A stretch of 64,000 nt of DNA from Takakia lepidozioides. Its lineage: Eukaryota; Streptophyta; Takakiopsida; Takakiales; Takakiaceae. The notes below the pieces were generated by a model. The model saw only the letters and a program-made list of their open reading frames with translations, was not told the origin of the DNA and searched no databases. A program made the position numbers and the translations under genes. The first letter of the stretch is position 1, and each line of letters begins with the position of its first letter. Shown one piece after another: positions 11,436 to 23,300 of the stretch. The stretch spans positions 76,179,053-76,243,052 of the forward strand of contig CM060732.1 in NCBI GenBank assembly GCA_030704615.1. The letters are read 5' to 3'.

Positions 11436-13616
11436 ATGGCGATTCAGACACTGGTACAGAAAGTCGTACCGATAGCACAGACATTGATGACGAAAGCTGA
11501 GCCAAGGGCACTGCGATGCATCACTGTTGATGTTACTGGTACTTTGATAGCATACAAGGGAGTCCTGGGGGACTACTACTGCATGGCTGCCAAGGGAGCA
11601 GGTCTGCCATGTCCAGATTATGAGCGCATGCACCAGGGCTTCAAGATTGCTTACAAGGAAGTGGCCACCAAGTACCCTTGCTTTGGGAAGACAGCCAACA
11701 TGTCTAACATCGAATGGTGGAGGATGGTTGTGCGCAACTCCTTTTGCCAGGTGCAATGTCTAATCCTCGAATTGATCAACTCCGATTTAGCTGGATTTCT
11801 AGTGTTCAAGGCCGAGATTGAACGGACTACTAATGATATTAAGCTAAGATGTTGATTATGTAGTGTTAACAAACTGACCCTTCCACCCTAAGCTCTATCA
11901 CCTGAAATTTCAACATTCACTGCACTGGAAACCTGCTTCATGGAGGTTTTCACCTGGTGACTGACTGACTCATGCAAGCTGCTCAAATTTTGGGCCCCAG
12001 AGCTTTTGAACAATCAAGTTGTGCCCAATGTGTTCAGTGTTAGATCAAACAAGGAGGGGTTGTGCAATGAACTCTAACTGGAGCTTCTGGAACAGGCAGG
12101 TTATGACTATGATGCAGAACAATTTGAGAAAGTGTTTAAGCGCATCTATTCAATATTTGGATCAGCAGCACCTTACAGTATATATCCAGATGCACAACCA
12201 TTTCTAAGATGGATACGGAGCCAGGGCATCTTGGTTGGGGTTGTCAGCAATGCCTCCTACAGATACCGGGATGTCATTCTTCCCGCCTTTGGCCTCAACC
12301 AGGTCTTTATTTCTCTCCCATCAGCTTCTGTCTCTGGTCTGTCTCTCCCTGTTTTTTGGTTGGCGTGTTCTGGATCTTTTTCCATAGGCTTTGTTGGTGT
12401 GGGAAGACTAGGTAAAGCATCATTCTGCCACCATCCATTTTTGTCTCTGACCTCTGCTGTGTCTGCTCCTTGCAGACCCTTTGAACATAGTGTTAGGAAT
12501 ATCTAAAGACTATACTCTTTCTGCTCCTTACAGACCCTTTGAGCATAGTCTTAGGAATGTCTAAGACTATACTCTTGCCGAAGCCCCAGAGCCAAAGGGA
12601 AATTTATAACCAGCAAGCCTTGCACATGGGATCTGTTCTAAGATGAAGGGTGTACGGCATGGGTCTCTGACAATGCTGGAATGAACTATTTACCCATGGC
12701 AGAATTTCATTTGGCTTCAGAAGTGCTAGAAGTATCCTGCGGGGACATTCCCTCACGCATGCATCATTTCCAACCTTAAGAGTGAATTGTCAACGAGTAC
12801 ATGATCTGTGGAGGGAAAGCATTCTAAATCATGTGCTGAGATTTGCAACCAAAATTATCAGGGATACAGTTCTAGCATTGACATCATACAAGAAAGAACA
12901 ATCTTGAGCATTCTTATGACAAATTTGAACTTATACACCTGGCTATCTCTACATTTCACATCAGAACGGTTAAGGCCAGTAAGCAAACCAGGAAAAAAAG
13001 AAAAAGAGAGTGGTGTAATTGCTGTTTTGGGGGGTCATGTGGAATGTAACTAGGGAATATCCAGTAAGGAATGCAGATGTGTTCATTATTGCACTGGTCT
13101 TTGATGTTGTGGGTACATTTCTGTGAAGCCCAACATTCACTGCACTGTATTAAGTGTGGTGTGCCTCTGGAGGGATCTTGAAGAAAAATATCTAAAATCC
13201 CATTCATTACTACCCACAGTGGCAGAGTTTGCTAGACTTTGACAGCGATTTAGTCTATACAATACAAATAGGTGTTCACTTGTAGACCTGTGTGGAACAT
13301 GCAGGGATCAGAGTGGGATTTTGGAGTATTCTCAGGCATAGAGGGAGTGGAGAAGCCGGACCCAGCTATCTTCGAGATAGCTTTGAAAAAATTGGGTGGT
13401 ATTTCCCCAGAGCAATCACTTCACATTGGGGATAGCCACCGCAAGGATTACCTCCCCGCCAAGAGCCTGGGCATGCATGCCTTGCTGCTGGATCGTTTCA
13501 ACACTCCAGAAGCTCGGATGGTAAAAGAGACTGGTGTACCAGTGCTGGCTGACCTCACGGAGGCCCGGGCCTTCATTACCTCCCTGCAGGGACAAGCCGA
13601 AGCTGCCATCTCCTAA
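11436..13616 (+). CDS. HDHD3-like haloacid dehalogenase (HAD) superfamily hydrolase, 3 exons
   Basis: Exons are 11436-11750, 12096-12302 and 13305-13616, all phase 0 with GT-AG borders (CCAG|gtgc, aacag|GCAG; CCAG|gtct, gcag|GGAT). They give 277 residues. HAD motif I is at residues 32-37 (DVTGTL); the usual second Asp is replaced by Thr, which suggests the protein may not use the standard DxD phosphatase mechanism, as in HDHD3-type members. Motif II is VVSNAS (154-159), motif III includes K191 in EKPDP, and motif IV is HIGDSHRKD (214-222). The cap domain lies between motifs I and II. Spliced, the sequence reads smoothly across both junctions (FCQ|AGYDYD, LNQ|GSEWDFG). No transit peptide is obvious. 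It appears intact and is the clearest housekeeping-type gene in the left half. The physiological substrate of this family is not known. Confidence 0.88.
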
Positions 13617-14785
13617 AAAAAACTGCAGGTGGTGTGCAGCCATATGTCCAGTCTCAAACCCAAACTGCAAGTCACTCGGAAGGTGCAATTTTAATGGGTC
13701 TCAGCTTCGGAGCAGCGTAGGTGCCGAAGAGATCACATTCAAATCCTTTCACTCGTGTAAAATACATATGTAGTCGCTTTTCTTCTGACAACGCTGAAAA
13801 CTGATACTCTAAATGCTTTATGCTTGCCTTCAGCATAAAATGCTCTACAGTAGTGAAATCAGGCACACTGTCACAAGCAGGGTTGTGACACACACGAGGG
13901 TAGGCCAAGATCGGACTCCATTGCACGCAGTGCAGTATCTATGCAGTATGCAGTCAACGTCGAGCTGTGGGTTCACCACGAGGCCTCTGAATTTTGTGAA
14001 TTTTGTGTGACCTCGTCATAATGAGGCCACGGCGAGTAGGCAGGAAATTGCAATCCTGTCTACACAACTATCATAACGTAATTGATGATGATGGAATTAC
14101 GAGGATGATTTGCCATAAGTAGTGCACTTGGTCAAGCCCTCCCTTTTCATGGTGCTTTAGCGATGTGTATGCAGTACGGTTCTAGCCACGTCAGAAGCTA
14201 GTTTAGCGTAGAGCAGATATAGGGTGCCATAGTGCCATGTCATCTTTGCCATGTCATCGTCACGTTTCGTCATCAAATTCTTTGGAATCTGCCCTGATTG
14301 CCCGCCCGAAAAACGCCAATAGAACTCGTCGCGCCAAGTGTTTCGGAACTGCCCGGATTGCCCGGTTCTTGATCTTCTTGAACTGTAGGAAGCGTTTCAC
14401 ACGTCGATACATTTGCAAATCATGAGTACAGCCTAGGAGCTCTCACAGATGGTGGGACAATCGCAATCGCAAGGTGTGGCTTTTTCTTAATGTACGATAT
14501 GAAGATGTTTGTCTATCTTGCAAATGTGGGCTCTTGGCTCCTGTTAGTACCATGATTTGGTATTCATTTACAAGGTTCGATTTGGTATTCTTCCTTATGT
14601 TTACAAGGTTCTTGGGAGAGTCAGCTTGGTCTTAGCATGCCGTGGTTGAATCTCTGCTTGCTCAGCTGCACCGTGGTGGTTCTCACAAACCAATCCGACA
14701 TTACCTGACTACAGACACAAGCAGCACACACAAGAGATCCTTTTGGGTTGATGGTCCGTCAATTCCTCCATGGGTCATGACACAA
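13617..14785. other. No gene seen
   Basis: This is 3'-flanking sequence of the HAD gene followed by unassigned DNA. A short stretch at 14690-14750 (ctacagaca-caagca...cacacaagag) resembles 59664-59722, indicating a dispersed repeat. Confidence 0.5.
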
Positions 14786-14790
14786 GATCA

Positions 14791-14878
14791 AGGACAATGT
14801 GGTGAGGGCACCTTCTTCTTTGACCTATTTCAGCCTGTTTTGCACTCTCATCAGACTCGGCCCTGAAATGCATATCGA
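14791..14878. repeat. PPR-flanking repeat, copy 2
   Basis: Similar to the reverse complement of 2105-2207 (shared ggcaccttcttc and ctcatcagactcggccctga). It leads directly into PPR coding sense, so PPR modules in this region were duplicated together with non-PPR flanks. Confidence 0.6.
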
Positions 14879-15349
14879 ATGTAGACCAGATCACCTTTAC
14901 ATGTGTTCTCTCTGTATGTAGTCATGTGGGCTTAGTGGAAGAAAGTCGTCACTACTTTGATTCCACGAGTCAAAATCATGGCCTCGCTCCTACAAATGAG
15001 CATTTTGGCTGCATGGTGGACCTTCTTGGCCGCGCAGGTCGAGTGGAGGAGGCAGAGGACTTCATGAACAAAATGCCAATCGAACCAGCTGCTTCAGTGT
15101 GGCAGACCTTGCTTGGTGTTTGCAGAATTCATGGCAATGTGGAGGTGGCAGAAAGTGCAGCAAAATGCCTTTCTAAATGGGATCCACATGATGCTGCTAT
15201 TTATGTGTTACTATCAAGGTTGGCAGGCGGGACGATCCTGCCAAGGTGAAAAAAATGATGAGGGACAGAGGTCTCAGAAAGGAGCCAGGTCTCACTGCTG
15301 TATTGAGGTGGACAACCAGGTGCATACATTTGTTGTGGAACTAGTGTGA
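14878..15349 (+). pseudogene. PPR C-terminal fragment (last repeats plus E-type domain)
   Basis: Coding sense begins with PDQITFTCVLSVCSHVGLVEE and continues with HFGCMVDLLGRAGRVEEAED, MPIEPAASVWQTLLGVCRIH and NVEVAESAAKC, the diagnostic end of plant PLS-type PPR proteins. The E domain then follows in other frames: DDPAKVKKMMRDRGLRKEPG and CIEVDNQVHTFVVE, ending in a stop at 15347-15349. Two frame changes within 150 bp break it. There is no start region; upstream is a non-PPR repeat. It is a C-terminal fragment copied or left behind, probably not translated as a functional editing/splicing factor. Confidence 0.88.
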
Positions 15350-16260
15350 TAAGTTAAGTTGGGTGTTTCCTAGAACACGCTGAGATGAACTCTCTGCAGT
15401 CCTTATCAGTGTGGACTGCAATATAAGTGTGACGTTAGGTAGATAATCTAAACGACTCCAAGAAAGGGGGAATAAGATGACATGGAGATGTGTGAATGCT
15501 TTCTCATCACATCAGAAGCCACAGTATTCAGTAGCAGTTCCATAAAACTCTTTCCAGTTTCCAGACCCAATGTGCATGATTACTTGTTCCTCTCCTAGAT
15601 AGAAATAGGCTACTCAAGCTTTGGGTTACCAAAAGGTTGGTTCAAAATGGAGACAATAATCTCATGACCATGGATCAACATCAAGCAACTGCTCACTGTC
15701 AGTTCCCTGAGTACCACAGCTTGAGAATTTCGAGACAGCCAATTCTGCCTTGAGATGCAGGATGAACAACTCATGCTTGCACCTGTCAAGAACAACATTT
15801 GGTTCAAGTTATTTGTGGCCGCAAAGAGAGGTTGGGGCTTGCAACTTGCTCTTGTGAGGGCGAATAAGGATACAACAAGCCTTGCTCCCTTGATCAAGAC
15901 AACCTGGGCATTGTGACATTATTTACATTGTCTTAATCGGCCCCATTCAAGTATGTCTATTCCCGTGCTTTTTGTGGTCTTCATCATAGCATCTCTCCGT
16001 TTTGGTTTTATATTATAGTCCTATGCCCATGTAGCTCTCCTGGTAAGCTAATAAGTTTAACCTACTTACGATGGGCATAGCTCTATTCCAAAGTTTGTTG
16101 AGCCTGTCACAGGCTGTCATTGTCAGCTACTAGCAGTAAGGCAAGGATGTATGCATGATTTGTGCAGAGGCATGGATAGCTGAAGGAGCACGGATAAAGT
16201 GTGGGTCCAGATTCATCCAAGGGGACCGGACTTCAAGCTCCAAATTACCTATGATTCCCT
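15350..16260. other. No gene; includes a PPR-linked flank shared with 1660-1740
   Basis: The stretch 16115-16180 (cattgtcagcta, then tgcatgatttgtgcagaggc) matches the reverse complement of 1660-1740, which borders the other PPR pseudogene. Otherwise I see nothing coding. Confidence 0.5.
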
Positions 16261-16299
16261 GTGGATCAATAGCTACAAGAAACCTGCATTGGTAGATGG

Positions 16300-16767
16300 T
16301 CAACTAAAGGCACGTTTGTTTGCATTTGCAGTGCGTGTGCAAGCCTGACAGCCCTGGAAAAGTGGAAAGAGGTCCATGGTGATATCGTCAAATCTGGAAT
16401 TGTACTAGATGTTATTCTGAACATCGCCCAACGCGATGCTTGCAGGGTATGCACAGCAAGGGCGCGGGATGGAGGCTTTGGAGACCTATGAGCAAATGAT
16501 GTGCGAAGGGGTGAAGCCCGACCACATCACGTTTGTGTGTGTTTGCACTGCGTGTGCAAGTCTGGCAGCTCTGGAAAAGGGCAAAGAGGTCCATGGTTGC
16601 ATCGTCAAAACTGGAATTGTACAAGATGTCATCCTGAATACTACCCCGGTGGACATGTATGCCAAATGTGGGATCATTGAGGATGTTGAGGGCATTTTCC
16701 ACACTATGGTTGAACGAGTTTCGGTGTCGTGGAACGCCATGCTTGTAGGGTATGCACAGCAGGGGCG
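16300..16767 (+). pseudogene. PPR fragment cut off by the TE1 element
   Basis: An earlier decayed module near 16320-16400 has ACASLTALEKWKEVHGDIVKSG. A clean frame then starts at 16436 with MLAGYAQQGRGMEALETYEQ, GVKPDHITFVCVCTACASL, GKEVHGCIVKTGIVQDVIL and VSWNAMLVGYAQQGR. At 16768 the PPR sense stops and the terminal repeat of a large transposon begins, so the PPR copy was interrupted or truncated by the insertion. The frame shows no stop over about 330 bp, suggesting relatively recent decay, but it has neither a proper start nor an end. Confidence 0.85.
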
Positions 16768-16870
16768 CCCTAGTTGCAAATTTGGACGTGACGTGGCGTT
16801 GACGCGTCAGCGTCACGTCCGACGTCAACGACGGATGTGCGTCACGTCACGTCCTACACCGACGTTACTG
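16768..16870. repeat. TE1 left terminal and subterminal repeat
   Basis: Starts ccctagttgcaaatttgg, followed by multiple gacgtgacg / cgtcacgtc words. It is nearly identical to 25988-26130 (TE2 left end) and is inverted at 25856-25947. GACGT clusters are plausible transposase-binding sites. Confidence 0.75.
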
Positions 16871-17007
16871 TACATAAATATGTTTATTTTTTTTACTTTA
16901 CTATTGACTATTCACTATGAGAACCGACGTGGCAACCAATGTGGCCTCATTACGTGGACTTCATTATTTATCTGTAAAATTCATAAATTATGATTTATAT
17001 TGTCAAT

Positions 17008-17490
17008 CATGCGACCGTCAGCAAAGGTTGGTCGGACAATTAAAAAAAATAAAAAATAGGTGCGACCACCAGAAGGGGGTGGTCGCACATTTTTCTTATT
17101 TTTTAAATGGGTGCGACCACCAGCAGGTGGTGGTCGCAGCATTTGCAATTTTTTTTAATAGGTGCGACCACAAGCAGAGGGTGGTCGCACATTATTTCTT
17201 TTTTAAAAATTGGGTGCGACCACCAGCTGGTGGTGGTCGCAACTTTTTCATTTTTTTTAAATAGGTGCGACCACCAGCAGGGGATGGTCGCACATTTTAA
17301 ATTATTTTTTAAATGGGTGCGACCACCAGCCGATGGTGATCGCAGACTTTTTTTTTTTGTTATTAGGTGCGACCGCTTATGGGGGGTCGCACATTTTCGT
17401 TTTGTTTTTAAAAAGGTGCGACCACCAATAAGGGGGGGGGGATCGCAACACTTTTTTTGTCTTGTTATTAGCTGCGACCACCCATAGGTG
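17008..17490. repeat. Hairpin array upstream of the TE1 kinase gene
   Basis: About eight units of 55-60 bp, each with the arms tgcgaccacc and ggtggtcgca separated by 5-10 bases, joined by T-rich spacers. Each unit could form a 9-10 bp stem. The same units recur at 23301-24215, 26281-26745, 34606-35105, 35388-35520 and 39125-39700. Confidence 0.85.
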
Positions 17491-17562
17491 CGACCGCTCC
17501 CTGGACATGTGACGAGCCGTGAATGGGCAGCAGAAGCGGTCGCGCACCAAGCCTCTCCAGGC

Positions 17563-17574
17563 AGTATATAAGGG
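17563..17574 (+). promoter_or_regulatory. TATA box of the TE1 kinase gene
   Basis: agtatataaggg sits about 70 bp after the hairpin array and about 300 bp before the MSGN start codon. The same layout is present in TE2. Confidence 0.6.
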
Positions 17575-17867
17575 CCTACCCCTCATTCCCAACCCACTTT
17601 TTTCCCTCTCTGTGAGTGCAGTTCTGGGGCTTCTTGGAGTTTGAACTTCGGTGGCCAGGACTGAGCGTGGGGGGGAGGGGGAAAAAGTGGATTTGTGTGG
17701 AGGAGGAGTTTTTGTCTTTTTTTCCTGGGACTGCGGGAGAGTTTGCTTTGGGTACTATACCAATAGAGGGTGAGGAAATTGGTCTGCTAGTATATAAAGT
17801 TATCAATAGTCTGGGTTTAGTTTTCCGTTACGAAAAAACCGCATCTATTCCGCATAGTACTTTCATC

Positions 17868-19351
17868 ATGTCCGGAAACGTTGCTTCGAACGCAGTGTCA
17901 GGGGGTTCCTCGGGAAGTGGGCGTAAAGGTAGGAAGCGTAAACATGCATATGAACGGGATAGTCAGGTCAACATAAAAGACTATCCAAGCGCAGAGGCCG
18001 CGAAGGTTGTGAAGCAAATAGTGCTGGATTATTTGAAGGACAATGATGCGTTTGAATCTTTTGTATGTCCGACATGGGAATGAGGGGTTCCTTAGATTCC
18101 AGCACAATATAAAGATGAGAATGAGGGAGGCTTTGGCCGGGGATGAATGGGAGGAGGACAGGGCGAAGTTCCAGTTCACGAAATGGATGGAGGACCGGGC
18201 CCATGATGCCACATAAAATCTGAGGCAAACCTTGGAAAGGTTTGTTACGAGAACACCTGTAGTTGAAGGTCGCATGCCAACTTCGGATGAGGAGTTGTTT
18301 GTGCTTGTGGATTGGTGGTCTGACGCCAAACGACATACGAAACCACTCCTATGGAAGACAGGGTCCTCGTCCGCGGATGCGGCATTGAACGTGAGATATA
18401 TATCCACAAACGCAAAGGTACAACAACTCGACGCGCCCAAACAGGGAGGGTATGGTACAATTCGGAGGGTTAGAATTGTTGGGGATCAATTCATTCCTCC
18501 ATCATGGGAGCTAGCAGGGAAAACGCCCAGGGAAACAAATGCTGAGCTTGCCAAGTCCAACATAACAATGAGGCGTTGGCTGTAAAGTTCCATCATTTCG
18601 GCATCATAAAGTATTTTGTGTTGCATCCACGTTGAAAGGTTACACACATTGGTGAAATGGGGGGACCATACGATCATGGTTGAGTATTGACAGGAAATGG
18701 GGGAATGATCGGGATAACAGGGAGTTAATGGAAAGACGGGGGATGGAACAGGAAATGCAGGAGGTCAACCGACTGGTTTGATTCCGACAGAATCGCACCT
18801 AATTGGCATGGGCGCTTTTGCACATCATGCTCAAAGTCCATAATCACCACCTCTTGCACAACGACATGTCCCCCGACAACATCTTGTTGCATTTTCCACA
18901 AGGGTCTGAAGATGTGTACATTGGGGTATGCGATTGGGGGATGGCCTCCACGACGGATGACCCAAAAACCACGTTGTACATTTTCGAGAGCAGAGACAAG
19001 ATGATAAAGACTCTCGCACATAGATGGTGGATTGCACCTGAAATTGCAATTGTTCATAATGTAGCCAACAACCAGTCAGATGGCACACCTCGTAGGCCCC
19101 CTCTAACCGTGCCATCAGAGACCTTTTCAATTGGGAAGATAGCCCAGGCAATAAATGGGGATAACACGTTCGATGCAAGCATGTTCAACGATATGTCTAC
19201 TGGAACCTGTTTTGCTTCGGCTCTGGAAAACTTGTGTGTAGACATAGTAGAGTTGCAGTACAAACTAGAAAATGTTGTGAAGCGTTTCATGACGGGGCTA
19301 TTCAATTGGCCTGAGCCCAAAAATTGCTGGAGGATGGATAGAAACTTGTAG
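17868..19351 (+). pseudogene. Kinase-like gene of TE1, broken
   Basis: About 95% similar by eye to the intact TE2 copy at 27105-28517. The chosen start (MSGN) has an N-terminal stretch absent from TE2 with a basic, NLS-like GRKGRKRKHAYERD. A 5 bp difference near 18044 shifts the frame (stop at 18083), TGG became TAA near 18214, and further frame changes occur near 18560 and 18640. The later part still encodes the kinase catalytic loop HNDMSPDNILL (about 18860), CDWGMAS, WWIAPE and SETFSIGKIA, the last matching the kinase alpha-F block better than TE2 does. An AATAAA follows at 19376-19381. It cannot make a full kinase as read. Confidence 0.8.
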
Positions 19352-19489
19352 ACCTTTGACTGTACATCATGTTTGAATAAAGTTGTTTTCAATTATGTTT
19401 GTCTCGTACCATAATGTTTTAATGGTTTGTTACTTGGCCATGGCACCTGGGTCCATCATATGGGATAATCAAGCACCACACCCACGAAT

Positions 19490-21270
19490 CTTGAAGAGTG
19501 ACAGTGTACACCGGGTCAATGGATGAACCAATCGTTCCCATGCCAAATGATTTTAGATTGATTTGAAACTTTGGGAGTATCTTGTACATGCCCTCTTTAA
19601 GTTACCAGACAAGTATGAGGTCAATCTAAAATGGTTCTAAAGGTGAACCAATAGTTCCCCTATTAAATGATTCATGATTGAAAATTGGTTGAAAGGTTTA
19701 ACGAGTCGTTTGGGGGGCAAATGATTATTCCTTCGCTTGCAACTTTGTGTACGTGATTTGTACATACTTAAGCACATATGGACCAAAGTTGAACTTCAAC
19801 AAAGGATGAACGTTTTTTTCCAAACATTTTTCTTTGGTAAATTTTTTGGCAAGGATGTGGTGGTGTGGGGGTTCAACTCACAGAACAAAATCAAGCCAAA
19901 AACAAAATCATTGCGCCCCACAATCCTATGCCCTCTAAATCATTTTATTTAGTAAAAATCCAGTTCAATTCAAAATTGGATGAAAGGGTGAACAGAAACT
20001 TCCCCGATGAAATGATATTTTATTGCTCCGAAACTTTGCAAGTGTCTTCTACATGCCCTCTTACACGTCTTTGAGAAGTATGACATCAATCTAAAATGGT
20101 TTAAAGGGTGAACCAATCGTCCCCCTACCAAATTTGCAAATGTCTTGTACATGCCCTCTTACAGGTTTTTCACAAGTTTCAACTCAATCTAAAATGGTTG
20201 AAAAGGTGAATCAATCATGAACATATCAAATGATTTTGGAGTGCTTTAAAGCTTTGCAAGTGTCTTTCACATGTCATTTTAAAGGTACCGGACAAGTATG
20301 AGGTCAGTAAAATATGGGTGAAAGGGTGAACCAATTGTTCCCCTATCAAATGATTTTACATTGCTTTGATGCTTTGCAAGTGTCAGCCACATGCCCTCCT
20401 ACAAGTACCGGACAAGTATGACGTGAATAAAAAATGGTTGAAAGGGTGAACCAATCATTCCGCTATCAAATGATTTTATATTGCTTTGGATGTCATTGCT
20501 TTGCTAATTCTAGCCCCCCAATGGCCCATTTGTAACCCTTGAATTGCGAGTGTCTTGTACATGCCCTCTTAAAGTTATTCGACAAGTATGATGTCAATAT
20601 TAAATGGTTCAAAAGGTGAACCAACAGTTCCCCTATTGGATGATTCATGATTAATCATTAACGATTGATCTCATATTACACTGGGACCTATCAGATGGTA
20701 CATTGAACACACTGGCCAAGTTTCAAAGCGAACGAAAATAATTTGGATGGGCAACCATCCATCGGCCCATTGAACGAATTTCGGTTGATCTCATATTACT
20801 TTGGGGCCTCTTCCATAGTACATTGAACTTACTGGCTAAGTCTCAAAGCGAACCAAAATCATTTCGATGGCCAACCATCCGTTGAGCCATCGAATGAATT
20901 TCGATTGATCTGATATTAGTCCAGGACTTGTGAGAGGGAGTCTCGAACGTACTGGCAAAGTTTGGAAGCAAACAAAACTGATTTGAATGGTCAACCATCT
21001 GTTCACCCATTTAATGTATTCTGTTGGATCTGCTATTACTTTGGGACTTGTTGGACTGCGTTTCGCGTGCTCATCATTTTTTTTTTCATTCCATTTTTGA
21101 ATGGGGCGTGTAATGACTTAATATGCAACGTGCGTGCCAAATTTGGGAGCGAGCAAAATTCATTTGGACCCAAAACCACAGTTTCTTGCCGTTTTGCACT
21201 CCAAACTTGATTTGTGCTCTACTTCATGCACTTTTCATAGAGAGTTCTGCAATAGTGAGCGAATAGAACA
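19490..21270. repeat. Satellite-like arrays of a roughly 118 bp unit in both orientations (TE1)
   Basis: From about 19500 to 20480 an imperfect unit of about 118 bp repeats in one sense (aaccaatcgttcccctatc ... gtcttgtacatgccctctta ... gacaagtatgaggtcaat). From about 20640 to 21060 the unit (tcatattac...tggggcc, then cattgaac...actggccaag, then aatcatttggatgg) is alignable to the reverse complement of the first. The arrays therefore face each other. A further non-repeat stretch to 21270 is shared with TE2. No gene is supported. Confidence 0.65.
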
Positions 21271-21281
21271 TTTTTTTTGGG

Positions 21282-21640
21282 CATTACCAATTTTAAGGGC
21301 TTGAATTGCATTTTGAATGAATCCAAAATCATTTGGCAGGGGAATAATTGGTTCACCCATAGCCAATTTCAGGGGCTGAAATTGCAATTTATGGGGCTCG
21401 AATTGCCAATTTCAGGGGCTGGACTTGCAATTTGAGGGGCTTTAATTGCTAATTTCAGGGGCTGCACTAGCAATCGTCATTTCACAGGCTACAGTTGCAA
21501 TTTGAGGGGCGGGAATTACCATTTCAGGGGCTAGAAGTGCAATTTGAGGGGTTGAAATTGACAATTTCAAGGGCTCAAATTACAATTTGAGGGGCGGCCG
21601 GGGTTGGTCATTTTAGGGACTGCATTTTTTATTGGTCCAA
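21282..21640. repeat. Short-period 'ggggctgaaattgcaattt' array (TE1 orientation)
   Basis: About ten imperfect units of 30-35 bp built on aatttcaggggctgaaattgc. The corresponding array in TE2 (about 29500-29850) is in the opposite orientation. Confidence 0.7.
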
Positions 21641-21969
21641 ATTTTTGTGGGGGAGTAGCAGTGGGATGGTTGAAGCCGCAAAACAAAATTGAGCCAAAAT
21701 CAAAATCGATACGTGCCAGAAACCCCCAATGAAATGCAGTGCAAACCTATTTATTAGCTTAAAATTAATTTAAATTCAATTACATTATGGAATGGCTTGG
21801 TGTCGATGGGGAGGCAAATGATTTATTCGTCTGTTGTGTCTCCGCACATGTGTCGCACACATGTTCAAGCACATGCGGGCAAAAGAGGGGCTTCAACCAC
21901 ATCCATTCAATGGGTGTAATAGCCGTGCACGCATTGCAGGATTTCTTTTTCGCAATGAACAAAAATCAA

Positions 21970-22600
21970 ATGACAACTGAACGCATCGAACGAATTTCGA
22001 TTGATCTCATATTACAGTGGGACCTATCAGAGGGTACATTGAACACACTGGCCAAAGTGAACGAAAATCATTTGGATGGGCAACCATCCGTTGGCCCATT
22101 GAACGAATTTCGATTGATCTTATATTACTCTAGGGCCTCTTCCATGGTACATTGAATATACTGGCCAAGTCTCAAAGCGAACCAAAATCATTTGGAGGCA
22201 AATGATTATTCGTCTCTTCATTTATTTGTGATTAATCGTTAATGGTGAAAAGAATAAACCAAAGGTTCCTTGATAAAAAAAAAATTGAATGATTTGAAAT
22301 TTTGCCAGTATGTTCTACATGCCTCTTACATGGACCGGACAAGTATGAGATCAATAAAAAATGGTTCACATGAGGAACCAATGGTTACTTGATGTGCCGA
22401 TTTCTGAACGCTTTCAAACTTTGCCATTGCATTGTACATGCCCTCTTAAAGCTACCGGACAAGTATGAGTTCGATTTTAAATATTGCAATGGATGAACCA
22501 ATGGTATCTTCATGTAGCAATTTTTGATTGTTTTGAAACTTTGCCAGTATATTGTACATGTTGTCAAACAGGTACCGAACAAGTATGAGGTCATTCAAAA
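21970..22600. repeat. Second pair of opposed 118 bp-family units (TE1)
   Basis: Units in the 'catattac...cattgaac' sense occupy about 21985-22190. Units in the 'ccaatggt...gtacatgccctctta...gacaagtatgag' sense occupy about 22260-22600, immediately beyond the end of the accessory gene. Confidence 0.55.
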
Positions 22601-22605
22601 ATGGT

Positions 22606-23295
22606 TCAAAGGAATTTTTCAATTAAATCCAATATGTTTGGAAGTGGCAAGAACACCCCTGGAATAGGAGCAACTTGGTCACGCCATGTGTTCTGCCAAT
22701 ACTTTACAACACTCGTAATGACAACCTTGAAATTGTCCAACACCTCCTGCTGCTGGGGGTATCTGGGCAACTCTGGAAGAAATGGCCCTTTATCCCGACG
22801 AGGCACCCAATACCTCTCATTCATATCCTCCCAACGGATGCTAGCGGCCTCCAACTCCCTCAGAAATAGGTCTCTCCCAATCGGTTCGCGATTGTATGGG
22901 TCGTTTTCCGCTGGCACCCACGGATCCTTAGGCAGTCGGAAGAATCTTTGTCTGGTACAGCTCCAATGCTCTCCCAAGTTCCGGCAAAAAAACTTCATTT
23001 GGACTGGGTCCCGTATGCCTCTAGCACGCACGGTTATTTCCCAGTTGGATATCAACCAAAAAGTCACCGGATCTTTAACCCTAGATAACGTCATAGCATC
23101 CAAGGCGTGCACCTCTCTTGGAGCATCCCATATCATTGTCTCCCACCAGTGCTAACAATTTAAAAACTCGTAAGGCGATACATCCAATGGCATGTTGTAC
23201 CGGTTGTACTCGTATCCCGTGGGCATATTGTTTTGCAACCCAAACAACTTTAGAAACGTCGATGGATTGGTCCACGGCAGTCAAGGCATTGGCTT
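22606..23295 (-). pseudogene. 3' half of the element's accessory gene (TE1)
   Basis: A minus frame (23136-22606) encodes ITVRARGIRDPVQ, HWSCTRQRFFRL, DPWVPAENDPYNREPIGRDL and ITSVVKYWQNTWRDQVAPIP, clearly homologous to TE2 31920-32350. Farther upstream (to about 23295), NNMPTGYEYNRYNMPLDVSP is still readable before a stop. The sequence then jumps into a hairpin array, so the 5' half and promoter were deleted. The protein is unrecognised: Trp/Arg-rich, soluble-looking, no signal or membrane segment. Confidence 0.6.
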
Positions 23296-23300
23296 TAATG

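Noticed and set aside
17008-17490. Regularly spaced repeats reminiscent of a CRISPR array
   Set aside because: The units are internal inverted repeats with low-complexity T-rich spacers in a plant transposon; there are no cas genes and the spacers are not unique.
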